Assembly: GCA_949358305.1 (NCBI GenBank)
Contig: OX442316.1
Coordinates: forward strand, 8,430,001 to 8,494,000
Source: Strigamia acuminata
Lineage: Eukaryota > Arthropoda > Chilopoda > Geophilomorpha > Linotaeniidae
Reading direction: 5' to 3'
DNA length: 64,000 bases
Under the pieces are notes generated by a model. The model searched no databases. It saw nothing but the letters and a program-made list of their open reading frames with translations, and had not been told where the DNA came from. The translations under genes and the position numbers were made by a program. Shown piece after piece: positions 48,601-61,900 of this stretch. Positions within the stretch are counted from its first letter, which is position 1. Each line of letters starts with the position of its first letter.

Positions 48601-51600
48601 CCCAACGAAAACTTCCTTCAATTAAAAACCATATCAGCTGCAGCTACTGAATGCAAATTACAATCATTACATTAAGGCTGAGTTTGGATTTGAAATGAAG
48701 AAGTAACGTCAGATTATGAATAGAAACTGCCCAATTAGTCTTTTATATTACAAAAAGAAAGAACAAAATTAAAAAAAAAAAAAAACAGTTCAAAATAGCA
48801 TATATTTGCATACATTTACCATACCTACCATAATATACTTTCATGTTGTATTATACCATGTTAGTCCCCCTTAGTTTCAGTATTCACATTGAAAGAAATG
48901 ACCACTAGGTTATTAATCATCCGAAATAAAGAAATATACATAAAGGTCTCCCAACAAACTGCACGCTATAACTGACTTCCTCTTAACTGTGGAAGGACAG
49001 TCACAAATCAACGCCCCTTTTGCTCCCCTCTCCTATCCCCTTTCCCGCCGTTTTCTCAGAAAGGTTTTAATGGAAACAGATGTGCGTGAGGAGTTTGGTA
49101 GCCCTCATTAAAACAAAGCCATTGCCTGATCTCATCCTGCTACACCACATCAGGGTCAAAGGCTCACAAATGGACTCATGAAGACAAATTGAGCCCCCTA
49201 GTTCAGTCACTGTAATACTATTTCATTTTTGCCCTTTTCGCACTCATGAAAGTTATTTATATATTTATATAAAATGATGCAAAAATAAGTTCCATTCTAA
49301 CTAGAAACACTTTGTAAACATTTATTTCAATTTGTAGTTACAAATCCAAACCAGAAATCATCTTGCAGCGCCTCATTTTGACAGATTTGTGATACATTCC
49401 TTCATTACAATTCCAAACTCACTTCCCCACTTCCGAAACATACAACAAGAGATTCCAATAAATTCACGCAGACGTGACATAAAGTGTGATGAAAACCACT
49501 TCCGGCACCGCTACCTGTCCTGTTACAACCCAAGTAGATTTAGACTTGAGCCGTATAGAACAAGAGGAGTAGTATATGGAACTGCATCCCTTTCTGGTTC
49601 CATCAAGCCGCACCACCCCTCTTTTCTTTTTCCGGGTGTGCTGGAGACAAACGCGAGAGGTCGTTTGAAGCGACAGCGGAAAGCCATTGGGCAACACGCA
49701 AGCCAAAAGATGACAGAGCAACTTTTCCTTGAAGCGAGAGCTCATAATTCTGAACTCGTGACCATTAAATGGCAGCGCTAGTGCATTGGGCACTAAAACA
49801 TAAACAAAGCGCATTATTTACTTCCAATGTGCGTAAAATTTATCTTTAATTGATTGGACAGGATTCTCCTCTTTAAGTTTTTATCTCTTGTGGAAACCTC
49901 TTAATAAATTTCTATTTGTTGAAACTGAGTTAGGGTGTGCTTTAGATATGGTAGATGATGAGAGCGATAGATGCAGATCTCCTTTGTCGTCATAGAAACT
50001 TGAGATGCTGATCTGATGCGTGAGTCACTAAAAGCGGAAGAGGGGACGCGAAATTGATGTCATCAAGAGAACACCCATTTCGAACTGGATTCCACTAACA
50101 CGATTCCAGTCTAATGGAGTGTTGGGGAAACCACACAATGCGCATGTGCGTTTCTTCAAAGTTGTTCGTGCTTTCGCCTTCCGCCATCTATCGTGCAGTG
50201 GCGAAAACTTGATTAAAAAATAATGCGAATTTTCTAAATTGATTTTCGTAAGAAATTATTTTTTTTTTTATTTTCAAATAAAAATCTACATTCAAAAAAA
50301 CAAAAAACAAACTACAACTTATTTTTAAATATATAAAATTTATTTCTTCTGGCCGACCTTACAAGGTGCTGCCACCTGGTGTAAACAATCAATCTAAAAA
50401 TGATAAACTTCGAAGCACCGCAATATTTGAAACAGAAATTCACGCATTTTCGTTTACAAAAAAGCTTTATTTCTCAAATAGTTGTCGGGTGTTTCGGTTA
50501 CTCCTTTTGTTGCTAAGATAAACAGCGATTCAAAAAGTTTCTATTTTCGACCGCACCTAATGTGATATGTAAACAAGAAAAGAAATGAACCATTAACAAA
50601 CAAATCCCATTAAAAAGGTGCAAGCTGGCAGCAAGGCGAACCTTTTTGCAAGTAATCCATACACGAGAGTTTAATGAAATCAAAAGTGACCAGCAAACAC
50701 GACCTGAAATTCAAGAATCCTGCAAACTTCTCTCGTTCCTTTCTCAAGAGTTTTAATCGTTTTGGCAGAATTCCCTCTTTTCTGCTGTTCTATGATCCCT
50801 GGTGTTCTTGGCAGCACTGGGCGTGTGCGCTGACCCAACTGCCCCTATTCTCTCTTCTGGCAATCTCGGCCACAGTGTAAATGGTATGATCAATTTCAGT
50901 GCAGCTTTTGACTTGAGCAAAGCACAACTCGTCACCTGGAGTTATGAAATTCAATCGACTAAGAGACGTTTCAAGCACGTTTCACTTCTTCACAACCAAA
51001 AGCCTAAACCCCGTCTAGTTTTACAACTAAAAAAAAAAAAATGAGCACACTAGAAAGTGCTACAAAAGCACTTCACCATTTAAGAGGAAGTTAAGAACAT
51101 ATTTGGACTGCAAAGCACATACATATTCTACATTCAAAAACCGAATCGAAAAAAAAAATGTGCGACTTCCTCTCTTATTTTGCCAGCTAAGCTATTTAAT
51201 CAGCAAAATTTAACACTTTCTCTAAATTTATACTGGAAAAAAGGGACAAACTAAAAATATTTTAAATGTTCAAATGTGTACGTGTGTTTTGATGTGTAGA
51301 GTGGCCGATGGAATAGTTCCGGACAGTGAGCGGTGACAATGAATGATGTTGCAGGTTCAACACTGATTGCTGTTGTCTTCCATCATGTATCTCCAAATGG
51401 AAAATTGAATGCACACACCGTTGCATTGAAGTTGGTGTGCGCAGTTGAGAGGAAATCAACTGTATATTTTATTGTTTCTACTGATTATTTACTATCTTTG
51501 CATTACAAATTAAATAGCATCTAAATTATTAAATAAGCATCACCTTTCCACATTCTTTGCTATCTGTTTCATTATCGCTTCTTAAATCTGACAACTTAAA

Positions 51601-52947
51601 ACGACGCAAAACGCTTACGAATTTCATCGCGATTTCCTCACTAATCCCACTCCCTCCACCAACTTTCCAATATATTTTATTCCTTATGTTTTTTTTTTCT
51701 TTGTGGGTTTTGCCTGCATCGTTTATAAAAATAAAAAAATCAATGTTCTTGAAATTTTAGAATTAACAAAAATATTTTTGAAATGTTTTAAGAAAAATGT
51801 ACTCCGCTTCAAACGCTAAATAAATTTTTCCATTTTGAAAAATGTCATTACAATTCAACTCTAAAGTAAATTGCTTTCCACACTTTTAAATTTCATTTGC
51901 AAGCTAACTAAAACTCTTGAATATTCAAACATTTTTTGATATGCTTTTTATATCAAAAGGAGAGAAAGAGTGAGAGAAAAAAAAGTTATTTCTCATTCAA
52001 TTCCATCGCTACAAAAGCCCTTCTCAAACTTCAACCTCATTCTTCTCAGGTACATATACACTTGAAAACAAAAACTGAGAAAATTTGGTTACCGTCGAAA
52101 GTGTGCCTCTTAGGCTAGGCGTGTATATATGCATTTGATCTCAGATCGTTGTGAGAGGATAATCTAATAAAAGACGAAGCGAAGAATATGTCAGGATTCA
52201 TCAGTCGACGGAATATAGTCAACCATTATTTCTGTCAACAGTTGCGCTCTCTTATTGCTGAGGAAAAAGAAACCAATCCGAGTAAAGTAAAAAGAAATGA
52301 CTAAAAATAGATTTTTCTCGAGCCACACACTCTGCATTAACGGCAACCCAAAAGTCGGAAAACTTATTCACCTGGAGACCAATGACAATGAAAATAACTT
52401 CATTTCTGCATGCTTTTAAGCATTAAATTTAGCATGGAAATAATCACCAATGTCAAAAATCTATTGCACCCCAAGGATACAGATGAATGTTTGCAAACGA
52501 GATTTACAACATCACCATCCCTACGCACGCTTCACTTTTTCAAATGGTTCCCATTTCTATTTTCGCTGTCAAATAAATGCACGTGAAAAATCGCAGGTCA
52601 ACTCACTCTATTCAACCCGTGTCGCATTCATACAAAATTAATTAATTGTTAAAATTTTCGCAAGAAAACTTTCGAAAAACAAAAGAATATTAAATCAAAG
52701 ACAATGTTAGTGCTTCAGACCATAAATAATTAATTATATTTTCAAAAAATAAAAATAACAATAATAAAAAAATACTCAAGTGCAAAACTACTTCAACCAA
52801 TAACAACTTATTACGCCTGAACAAGACGACAGATTTTCTTATCTTCCATACAAGTGCATTTTCTTTTCTTTTCAAAGTTTTGACATATGTGCTTGAAAGT
52901 TTAGCATTGTGTATTCTTACCTTGCACACTTGAGCTGCAATCCACAT
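23667..52947 (-). CDS. PTB- and SH2-domain adaptor protein (9 confident coding exons plus one candidate)
   Basis: Coding exons from the 5' side: candidate 52921-52947, then 48398-48478, 39363-39437, 34214-34360, 27404-27727, 25311-25871, 24315-24634, 24180-24260, 23945-24116, 23667-23876. Each has GT-AG borders and phases agree throughout, giving 665 residues with the candidate exon. An N-terminal PTB domain (about residues 5-130: YIGSVPV, KPVLLVISLAGIK, MAHALRRVSYATCD, AIVGNAFRMAY) is followed by a Ser/Pro-rich linker of about 400 residues with an SH3-type ligand PPLPER. A C-terminal SH2 domain follows (about 530-627: FMVREST with the phosphotyrosine-binding Arg). PTB then SH2 is the order of SHC and SH2D5; I do not assign an orthologue. 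Role by family: cytoplasmic coupling of phosphotyrosine receptors. Several introns are 5-9 kb. Confidence 0.85.
25311..25871 (-). CDS. 187-codon Ser/Pro-rich linker exon of the PTB-SH2 adaptor
   Basis: Acceptor TTTTTTCTTAG, donor GTAAGT, phase 0 at both ends. Low-complexity, disordered-looking sequence (HHSPAMVNRSPVGG, MTPSSTSSEE) with DSGFQYRRQ near its end. No domain recognised. Because both ends are phase 0 the exon could be skipped without changing frame. Confidence 0.85.
27404..27727 (-). CDS. PTB C-terminal helix exon of the adaptor
   Basis: 108 codons, phase 0 both ends. Begins AEELNAIVGNAFRMAYAAQL, the PTB C-terminal helix, then a disordered stretch with a HHHH run and Ser/Pro-rich sequence, ending HNWLW at a GTAAGA donor. 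Confidence 0.88.
27911..28063 (-). CDS. possible alternative terminal exon, ankyrin-like
   Basis: A strong acceptor (TTTGTCTTATGCAG) is followed by 50 open codons in phase 0 and a TAG at 27911-27913. Spliced from the phase-0 donor at 34214 it would replace the PTB C-terminal helix and the whole SH2 half with a tail containing RAGGQLEVIRYLL, which resembles an ankyrin-repeat helix pair. It could equally be an exon remnant of an unrelated ankyrin gene. No AATAAA is seen close downstream. Confidence 0.35.
   Translation of the reverse strand: MRFSNLPYFRAGGQLEVIRYLLMECKASAVGKLRFSKEGVAFDIVDEYYH
28064..34213 (-). other. intron of the PTB-SH2 gene
   Basis: AT-rich intron with no confident nested gene. 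A GC-richer block at about 30060-30470 carries overlapping frames on both strands and a strong GTAAGT donor after ATGTTTAGAG on the minus strand (about 30195), conceivably an alternative 5' exon, but its phase does not match. GTTACCATGGAAAC at 33638-33651 is X-box-like. Confidence 0.5.
34214..34360 (-). CDS. PTB core exon (49 codons)
   Basis: Acceptor TTTTGTGTAG, donor GTAAGA, phase 0 both ends. Encodes NVFMAHALRRVSYATCD, QFSFLAREPKGHFSLQYCH and ends TQSSEQ, the central beta strands of the PTB fold. Confidence 0.92.
34361..39362 (-). other. intron of the PTB-SH2 gene
   Basis: No nested gene supported. A TA-flanked MITE lies at 38600-38843. Short frames (for example 35763-36017 and 37405-37671, plus) have no family signature. 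Confidence 0.5.
38600..38843. mobile_element. TA-flanked MITE, 244 bp
   Basis: The left end CCGTATTTTACCGATTAAG is mirrored on the right by CTTAATCGATAAAATACAG (two mismatches). TA dinucleotides at 38598-38599 and 38844-38845 form the duplication. The GC-richer flanks of the arms (GCCGCGGCTGAG and AGCGGCTC) add partial pairing. Non-coding. Confidence 0.72.
39363..39437 (-). CDS. PTB exon (25 codons)
   Basis: Acceptor CTCATTACAG, donor GTAAGA, phase 0. Encodes EAKKRKPVLLVISLAGIKAC STDGK, the second and third PTB strands. Confidence 0.9.
39438..48397 (-). other. 9-kb intron of the PTB-SH2 gene
   Basis: No nested gene supported. A GC-richer block at 44310-44480 and an X-box-like palindrome GTTGCTTAGCAAC at 46224-46236 are the only distinct items. 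A (CA)n-rich patch lies near 42512-42535 and poly-A at about 39597-39615. Confidence 0.5.
48341..48382. repeat. (AAAT)n simple repeat
   Basis: About ten AAAT units next to the PTB exon acceptor side of the neighbouring intron, preceded by poly-A and poly-T runs. Similar (TTTA)n occurs at 27302-27336 and (AAAT)n at about 62780-62800. Confidence 0.9.
48398..48478 (-). CDS. PTB first-strand exon (27 codons)
   Basis: Acceptor TTTTGTGTAG, donor GTAAGT, phase 0. Begins YIGSVPVAGSEQPNRADCF, the YxGS motif that opens a PTB domain, and ends RTQLEQMR. Confidence 0.9.
48479..52920 (-). other. probable first intron of the PTB-SH2 gene
   Basis: No gene supported. Overlapping frames on both strands around 49390-49810 and 50675-51040 lack recognisable domains. 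Confidence 0.45.
52921..52947 (-). CDS. candidate first coding exon of the PTB-SH2 adaptor
   Basis: ATG at 52947 opens nine codons, MWIAAQVCK, ending at a strong GTAAGA donor in phase 0. Joined to the next exon it gives QVCKYIGSVPV, the expected xVKYxGSxPV start of a PTB domain. The exon 5' limit and transcription start are unknown. Confidence is limited by its small size. Confidence 0.4.
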
Positions 52948-55900
52948 GGAAAATGACAAGTGACAATTGATAGCAACACAAGAAAATCAGAACACGCGTC
53001 TGAAGAGGCACACTAGACGCATTCCAGCACGCACGTTCTATGTATGATGCTCTCACTAACACACCAGGTGTACATAGAACCGCATGGGAGAGAAACTGGG
53101 ACAAATCGATGCACGTGCGCACATTGTAACGCGTTCTGATTGGATGCATAAAGAACACGTGATAAGAACAAAGAAGAAAGGTAAACCGGGCTCTTGCTTC
53201 AAACTTCAAGCCTCATTCACTTATAGGAATTATTTGCCCAAAGTTGTTTGGGGATTCCTATCAATTTAAAAATGTGACTGAGGAACAATTGTACCAAAAA
53301 AGTGAGATTACAACGCGAGTTTTACTCTCTCAGGATAAATATCCGCTTTATATATACATAATTTTACTCAACCCTCAATTTTTATCAAATTTCTAAATCT
53401 AGACTATAAATTTCACTCTTATTTTCAATTTTATAAATGTAAATTGTTAATCTGAGCAGAAAATCATTTTATGTCTAGTAAAATTACAGAAACGTTTCAT
53501 TGATGAAACCCTAAGATCATAGCAGAAGAAACAAGCCTCTAAATTGAGTTTTTGATGTTTCTATTTACGAATTCACCGCAACACGCTTTACAGTGAACTT
53601 ACATGCTGTAAACCCACGCTAATTTTGGTTCGGATCAACTTCAACGCACCTGGCTACATCATGTGAGTGACACAAACATGGAAAGCCTGGCGTAGGCGAG
53701 TAAACAAGACTTTAACACCTTTAATGGACTGATGCTAATGTAATTTGGATTCCGGACAAAAAAAAACTGTTTAATTTGTTTCCAAAACAAATTTTTTTCT
53801 CAAAACACATAAAAACACCGGAAACATGCTCGGTGCTTGTATATATAATTTTGCTTCAATTTTCTATGCAAAGTGTGTATCAAAATCAACTTTAAAAAAA
53901 AAAAGTGTTTTGTTTCGTTGAAAGATAAATTCCGGTTTCTTGCAAAAGAAGTGAAAATGCTTTGATTTATTCAATTTGGGCTCGGTTCAACTCAATTGTA
54001 TATATCTTTATATCGGTTTAAATTTAGTTTGATTTTTACGATAATGCCAAACAACAAACCTTAAAATCATTCACCAACGGAAGTCGTTATCAAACATAGT
54101 CAATGTCCTGATTGACCCTTGTTAACTCAGGTTACTTTTATTATTATTTAACCCAAGCAACTCGCCAAAAGTTATGAAAATAATTCGTCGAAGCGAGGGC
54201 CTATGAAAACATTTGCAACAATCAGGTTTTTGCTATTTTAAGATTGATTTTTTTTACACCTAAAAACCACTATACAGTCAAACAAAAGGCATTGATCAGA
54301 ATCTGAATGAAGCAAACTTTACCATTCAGCTAAGAACCGTGAAATGGATAAAAACACTTTAGTTTATTTATTATTTTTTTTTTTAAATTTAAAAAATAAA
54401 AAAAAAATAAAAAATAAAAAAAACACTTTTCAAATGAAAACAGATCAGAAGACTCGAGTTCAACCAAGGACAACCAGTCGAGACAAATGAATCTGTTTAT
54501 CATTGGAGATATGCAATACATTGCAAACCGTGTGGAAATTTTATAGCCGAGTAATTCTCACATTATTTCTGTTTGTTGGCGGTCGCCTTATTTGTAACAG
54601 GATTCACTCGCGCTGAAGCAACATGAATGACAAGGACTTGATGAAGCAACTTTTTAAACTGTTCCCCTGACATTTTTTTCTATTTTCCATTCAGTTTATT
54701 TCATACAGTGTATGAAAGCAAGAACGGAGAATCGTCAAGTCATTGCACGTGCAAGAGCGTGCTTCAGTGGAAAACTGAGGGGGTGGAAAGAGGAAGGCAA
54801 TCACAACAGCACCAAGTGCCGAATAGAGGGGTGTATAGAATGATTTCTGCTTTGCACCACACGACGGAGAAATGTGGTGTAGCAAAATCATTCCCCAACA
54901 GAATAGCAATACGAATAAAATGTTACAGCGCAAAGTGAATAAACTAGGTAATTTTATTTTTTGGATTCTTCTAAAATGAGATTCTACTCAAAATAATTCT
55001 TTTTCACTCTTAAAAAAAAAAATTAAAAAAAAAAAATTACCAAATGCAGCGAGGCGTTTAATTTCTTGCCTTCTTTTATTCAAACGAGTATGATATGAAA
55101 ATGTCAGTTGACAGTCTTTGTTCTCTCTTGATACCATTGAAATCCACCTTGATGAATTAATGGCTCCCTCTTTTCCCACACATTTCCCAGGTAAAAGAAA
55201 TGGTTAACCTCTCGACCATAATTTACAATTTATGAGTTGGAATGCAGATGAAAAGTGAATATATTAGTAATTATTAAAATGCATTAATTCATTTGTTTTT
55301 AATTTAAATCTATAATTTAAAAAGTTGAACAAATATAAATTCAAAACAGAAAAAAAACTCACAAAAAAAGTGGATAACTATATTTAAAGTTCATTTGTAT
55401 TCTGCAATTAATGTGTAGTAAATAAATTAAATGCAAATTAAATAACTTTCAGTTATTAAATAAATTTTTTTTTCTTAGAAATGTAGTTCAAATTAATGCG
55501 AATACCTGAACAAAATCTATTCTAACAAACAAATATCTTTCAAAATTTGAATAAAATTGATCTTTGTAACCTGAACTTGAGAAACTAACAACATTCTGGA
55601 GACATTCCAAGTAGCTCAATCAACTTCCCAAAGTTATACACTTGGCAAACCCAAGCACTAAGACAAATAACGATTCACCTGACGTAACATTACATTAAGA
55701 AAAAAAGTCTCGCGAAAAAAGAAGCAAATTTCACTAAGTAAACCAAACTCATTCGTTGTACAGTAGCAACTCCAAACATATCTGTTTTCCTTCTCTCCTA
55801 CCTATTGTTTCTAAACCAATTGGAAAAACGATAGAGAAAATAAGCTTGCAGTTGTAGAACCTGTGCCGAGCGAGAGGATATTATTAGGAGATTGTCTGTT

Positions 55901-58900
55901 CCGAAAATCACACAAGAGAATTGAAAAAAGAAAGAAAAAAACAAATTTCTATCTTTAAAAAGAGGCTGGAAAATGAAAAGAGGAAACGAGCATGAACGGC
56001 GTCATCATCATCGTGATGAAACAAGCAGACCACAGAATAAGCTGGAGGTGGAGGCGCCTGAAAAGGAATTCAGGAAATTGCCATCCATGTCAAACATTGT
56101 GCAAAATTAAGCGTGAAGATGTGTCGGGAGAAAGTAAAGCGAATGTGTGTGACGGGTGCAATGTTTTAGACTCTGCAAATGGAATCTAGCAAATTTACAT
56201 GTCAAAACTGACGTGTGGGAAGCGGACTAAACGGGATTGTGCTTGCGTCATTAGATTAAACATTATTATGAGTGTGTGTTGTGCACGAATTAATTGCTAA
56301 GTCGTATATTCACTTGTAGAAGTGACTGTTTATGCTACCTCAGTCAAACAGATGCCTGCAACCTGACCTGTTTAATAAGAGCACAAATTGGCAAATTATG
56401 TAAAGTTTATTATTACAAAGTTCTGAATTACCAAGCTCGTAAAAACGAGGCAATATGAACTGTACTAATGGCATCATTAGCTTTTCAAATTTTTGTAAGC
56501 GTATATGACAACACTTTTTTTCCCATTCAGAAAAAGCAAAGATATTGCCGTTGTAAACTTGACGTTTACACACCAGGACATAAAGATTATTAATGTTGTT
56601 GAAAATTTACTTTTATAGTGTTAATTATTTATTTGCTAGCACTAAAAAAGGAGACGGGAAAGGGAAACCTATTTGGTTGAAAGCTATATATAGTTTCGGT
56701 AAACTCAAGTGAGCGGCTGAAATGTGTTATTTTATAGGAGAAATCAGATTGCTGTTGTCCATCGTCCGCGTTTTATGTTCAACATTCCAAACTCAAAATA
56801 CTCAAGTGATTCGTTTTGGTAATGTCAAAGTTTTGCTATTTTAGTAAACTTCGTCATTTCTGATTGTTTAAAACACGTAGTTTAAAATCAACTGTACAAT
56901 TTAGTAATTTAAATATATAAACAAGTTTAAATGACTTTATGAATGCGCCTAGTATTTAAAGCTAACTTCATGCAAGTACTGGTACAGTAGTGTAAATTCG
57001 AACGGGCAAATTGGCACGCAGCTTGAAAGCCAGACAACTTATGAATTGTTTTAATGCGAGTTACTACGATTGAATTGAATCACGAGTTGGTAAATAATTC
57101 AATTTGTTATCTTAATCTTAATTGAATTATTTAAACCTGCATTTTGTCATGTTTGAACATTAAAGCACGAATAACAACAAAAGAACACGATATTCGTTGT
57201 GTAATGAAAAAGAAAAAACAAAACATTCGCACCCCAAAGCAACAATCTTGAGCAGAATCGCTCTCAAAACACATCTAAGATTCAATTACTTTCAACTTAT
57301 ACAGTTCTTAGGGGAAAGAATAGACAATAAAAACTACTACATCATTAATTTCTCTACTTATGTAACTATAAAACAAAAAAAATTCAACTTAGCGTCTATA
57401 AAAAAAGAAGGAAAAAATTCACGTGTATAATTTATGGGAAGGTAAATTTAAAGCTGAAATCGACTTCAAAATGTCCTAATAAAGTCCGCGAAAAGAGAAA
57501 AAAAAACTCATAAATATTCCCGTCCAAAAAACTTCAGAAAATTAAAAATATCGACTTTCAAGTTAAGAAGTAAAAACTAAGAGAAAAAAGAAAAAAAAAG
57601 TTTTCTTTTTTTTTATGTACGTATTCCCCAGTGAGCTAAATGCCTTCTTATCAAATTGGAATAATCTGATCATCAAACGGACAGCAAAGAGCAGCGAAAC
57701 TGTTGCATAATATTGATCCATTAACATTTTTTTGTGCGTTTTATTTTCTTTAAATAAAACTTTTGCAAATTCAAACTTAAATTGAATTTTTTTTATTGCA
57801 ATATGGTGCCTCAACCTTAATTGACACTAGTATTTTGCGTTTTCCATCTCCTAGCGCATATATTTACACAAAGTTAGACATGTGACTTTGTATTAAAATA
57901 TCAATTATTCAAGTTATTTTTTTTTTATGGTTTAACCCCAAGGAGTTTAAGAAATTCATTTTTTAAAGTAAGGGGACCCAAATCATTCCTTCATGTGTTA
58001 AAAAAATAAAAAAAATAAAAAAATAAAACAATATTCTTTCTCCACCTTACCTAACTTACCCTTGTGATTTTCAAAAATATAGATCCAACTAGTCAATACA
58101 TTCATGCTGTCAAAAACACAACCTTTTCAAAAGCCTCATTTCTCTGTAGAAATGAGTTTAGGTAACACGTGTTTGCCATCCACGAATTCGTACAGAATTC
58201 CAATTTTTCATTTTACAATTTAAAAAAAAAAAATGACTGTTCCTATAATTGATATGTCAAATTTATACAAACTTGTGCAACTTTTTTTCTTCAAATTTAG
58301 TGTGAAATTGGACAAAACTAATTTCCGCAAACCTATCATTTCACCAGAGATCACTATGTTAACATTTAAGCCCATTAATACAGTAGCACGAAGAATTGCA
58401 AGCAACAATTTGTCCACTAACCAATGCATGCTTAATGGAACCATTTCTATTAATGAAAGCATTCAGTTTGTTTTGTTAGCGAGAGTAATCCAAAATATAA
58501 TATGCATTAAGTCTTGTAAAACGCTAAGAAAACCTAATTAGAGACATCACCACTATACCTTCATAATTAATCTTTTCACTAGTGTGCAATTTGAAAAGTT
58601 GATGGTTTCAAATTTAAAATCGTAGTACAAAATTCAATAGGCAATAAAATGGCATATGCGACGGAAAAACACTTAAAAGATTTGTTTCTCATTCTTCTAA
58701 CGAGTTTTGCTTGCGGTTTTCAAGAAGAAGAGAAAGTCACCCCCATTAGCACATACAGGCGACTCTAAATGGGCTATAAGTTCTTTTGTGTGTCTTGAGT
58801 AAGTTCAATTTTACAAATGGAATCTCCATACACTAGTAAAGAAGAGGGGAAAAAAACCTCATCTCCGTATAGTTTGACAGCGAGGGTGCAGTAAACTTTT

Positions 58901-61900
58901 GTAGAGGAAAGAAAATTAGCACTTCTAGCTCAAACTAAGATACCTCTTAGCCAATTATATTGCTACTCACACGTAAAATGGAGGCTTTTCATGGAACTCG
59001 AAATTGTCAGACTGAGAATTAAGCAGCTGTAAAGCTGTTTAATGAAAAAATGTACGTTAACGCAAGCTTAATGCGGGTTGATTAATCAGTGAAAGCATAG
59101 AATTTGCAAATGAGCATTCTCCATTAGAAAGCTTTAAATTCCTCAATGCTATACGCTTTTTTTTCATAGTAATGATGAAAATGTTTATTTATGTTAAGCG
59201 AGTAAACCAAACTCTTAAAATAGTTTTCATTACTGTACCTCGCCAAATGTTTTAACATAAATTTATAATCACAACAAAAAATTTAAATCTAATTGGAAAC
59301 AAATCAGGTAAAACAAAACTTTTTCTCCCCTTTGCCACGAGTTATTTTAATATTTATATTTTTTAAAATAAATATTTAAGCGAATTGATCCGTCCAAAAA
59401 TAGTGCGGCGTTTGAATCATCGAGAGAAACAATGCCGAAACGCGTTTAATCCGTGTTTTGTTTTGGCCATGCGTTTGTAGATCAAAGATAAACCCGTAAT
59501 CCTCGCGAGAACAGCGAGAATATTTCCATTTTTCGACTGCACTGAATAAAATATTAAAATACTTTAAAATTCAAATTTTTTTTTTAAAAATACACTTCTA
59601 TTAGTTTTCGCGCATGAAATCGCTGCTGTTGCTTAACCATTGCCGCAGCTGTTATCCATTTTAATGCAAATCGTATGATAATAGTCCTTACAAATGGACC
59701 TTCACGAGTATACTTCACCTGGTTTAGTCAAGTCCATTCGACTGTGCCTATTTCTTGTGACCCATAAACTCTTTCGAAAACTCTTTACCTGTTTGATCGC
59801 GTTAATTAACACAAGTCGTTTCACTTTCCCATATACACCAAAACGATGTTTTCTGTATCAAAACAAGCACAGTTAATTCACAATCTCTGCCTTGCTCTGC
59901 TTCAATTAACACTAAACGGGTAATGTGATAATATAATCCATTTTATAACATGATGGTATTTAATTTGATGTGAAATGTAACTATAAGTTAATGGCCATTA
60001 GTAATTGAGAGAATGTTCGTGTTATACGTCTGTTACGGTTTGAAATCCAAACAGCGCAAATAAAATAAAATAAATGAATAAAAGCTTGACTTTTGAAAGA
60101 CGAGTCCGTTTAACATTTATCCTTTTGCAATTCACCCGTCGTTTTTCATCCTGGCAGATAATAATTGTCAAATTTATTTTCTTTCAAAAAAAGTATACTT
60201 CTTGCCTCATAAATTCACCTACCGCACGACAAAAGACAGGATGTTTGTAATGATACATCGCATTCACTCAAACGTTTAATCAGGAACTATTTATTCCCAA
60301 ATGTTAGTTACGCTTTATTTAATGCCATATTCTGTCAATGCGAAGTGCTCATAATTAGCCATTATCAATATGCCAACATACAGCTATTTATATTATGACA
60401 TTGGTCATATTAACGCCTCAATAACTTCTATTAGTTTCAAAAATCGGTCTTGTCGCATCAAACTGCAATTTGTTTTGCTCTTTAAAGCTTATTTGAAACC
60501 GTAAAAAAAAAAAACCTAAACTCCAATTTCCTGTTATCGAAAAGCTATTGACGAATCGTATATCATCATGAGACTTAAAATTTGACAGGCTCCCACGTCG
60601 GCCCATGCATGTGTCTTGTAGATTTAAACTTAAAAACGATACCGATGGTTTATTAACACCCTAAATCTTTCGTTCTATCGCACGAACATGAAATGTTTGC
60701 TGCACTTCACCAACAAATAAAATAACAATTTTGTAAAAACAAACTTTGCCAATCAATTCTTTACATTCACAGAATTAATATTATGCAAATTCTTATCGAT
60801 AACTATCTAGAAATGTCCACACTTTCTGCTCATGTTGAAAATCATTTATATTCTATAGTGAACCGGCGATTAGACGTGATCCTCTTAATGTTGCATTAAT
60901 CCTTTAAACTTGGCGCAAAATGTAAAAATAATAACAGGTAAAGTGGTGCTCCCCAAAAGAAAATCTTTATAAAAATCTAGATTTAAACACAAAGCACACA
61001 AAAGAGTATATGTAATGCATATGCATGAGGCGCACACAAAAGTGATTTATGCTCACTTAGATCCCCCTTAATTATCGAGCAAGAAAATGCTCTGCATGGT
61101 AGTGGGCACCGTGCTAAGACTAAAGCAAGACACCAAATATTAACAATTACCAATTGAATTGACCAAATCCACTTATGCAATTCCGGTCACCAATTTCTTC
61201 TTACGCAATATTGCCCCTCACAATTATAAAACAAGTAATTTTTTCCGTCTAATTATAATTAGCAACTTATTCAGTGCACGTGTTTTGCTCAGGCAATTTC
61301 ATATAAAAACTTATTTTCTTAATTAATTTAAAAGTTTCTGATTAAATTAATTTCTTTAACCGTGCTCCTTTCAAGGCACGAGCAATTTACACAGACCTTA
61401 AAATGTGGGTTGCGAGTCGGAAGGTCAAAGCTGGGAGTGTACGAGATCAACAAGGATTGATAAGTCAAAGAAGCGCAGTATAAACACGATAGGAATGCTA
61501 ACAAACCGGCACACGAGCCACTAAATGTCCATTGGACTTTAACTGCGCCCTCATTCAGATGCCTTAAAAGTAGAAGACAAAGCAACCCATGCGAATAGAT
61601 TTATGAGATATCGTAGAAAGCAATTAGTAAACTCTTCTTGTCTTAAATGATTAAGCCTTGTGTCATCTTCAAGGTACTCTTTCATTAATCTTGCACTCAC
61701 AAACTTATTGTTTTTTCTTCTCTAATTTTTTTATCAACAAAGGTCATGCTTGGTCATATGGGGGCATTATTCAATTGTATCTGAAACATGAAAAACAAAA
61801 GATAGGTCTGGAAAAAATGGCAAACTGAATATTTCATGCTGATGGGTCAGTGAACTAATTAGTAACTTCTTTTCATTGCTGTGTGATAAATGAAAGCATA

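Noticed and set aside
52901-53209. 102-codon minus frame overlapping the candidate first exon
   Set aside because: In a different phase from the adaptor; no domain; looks like chance.
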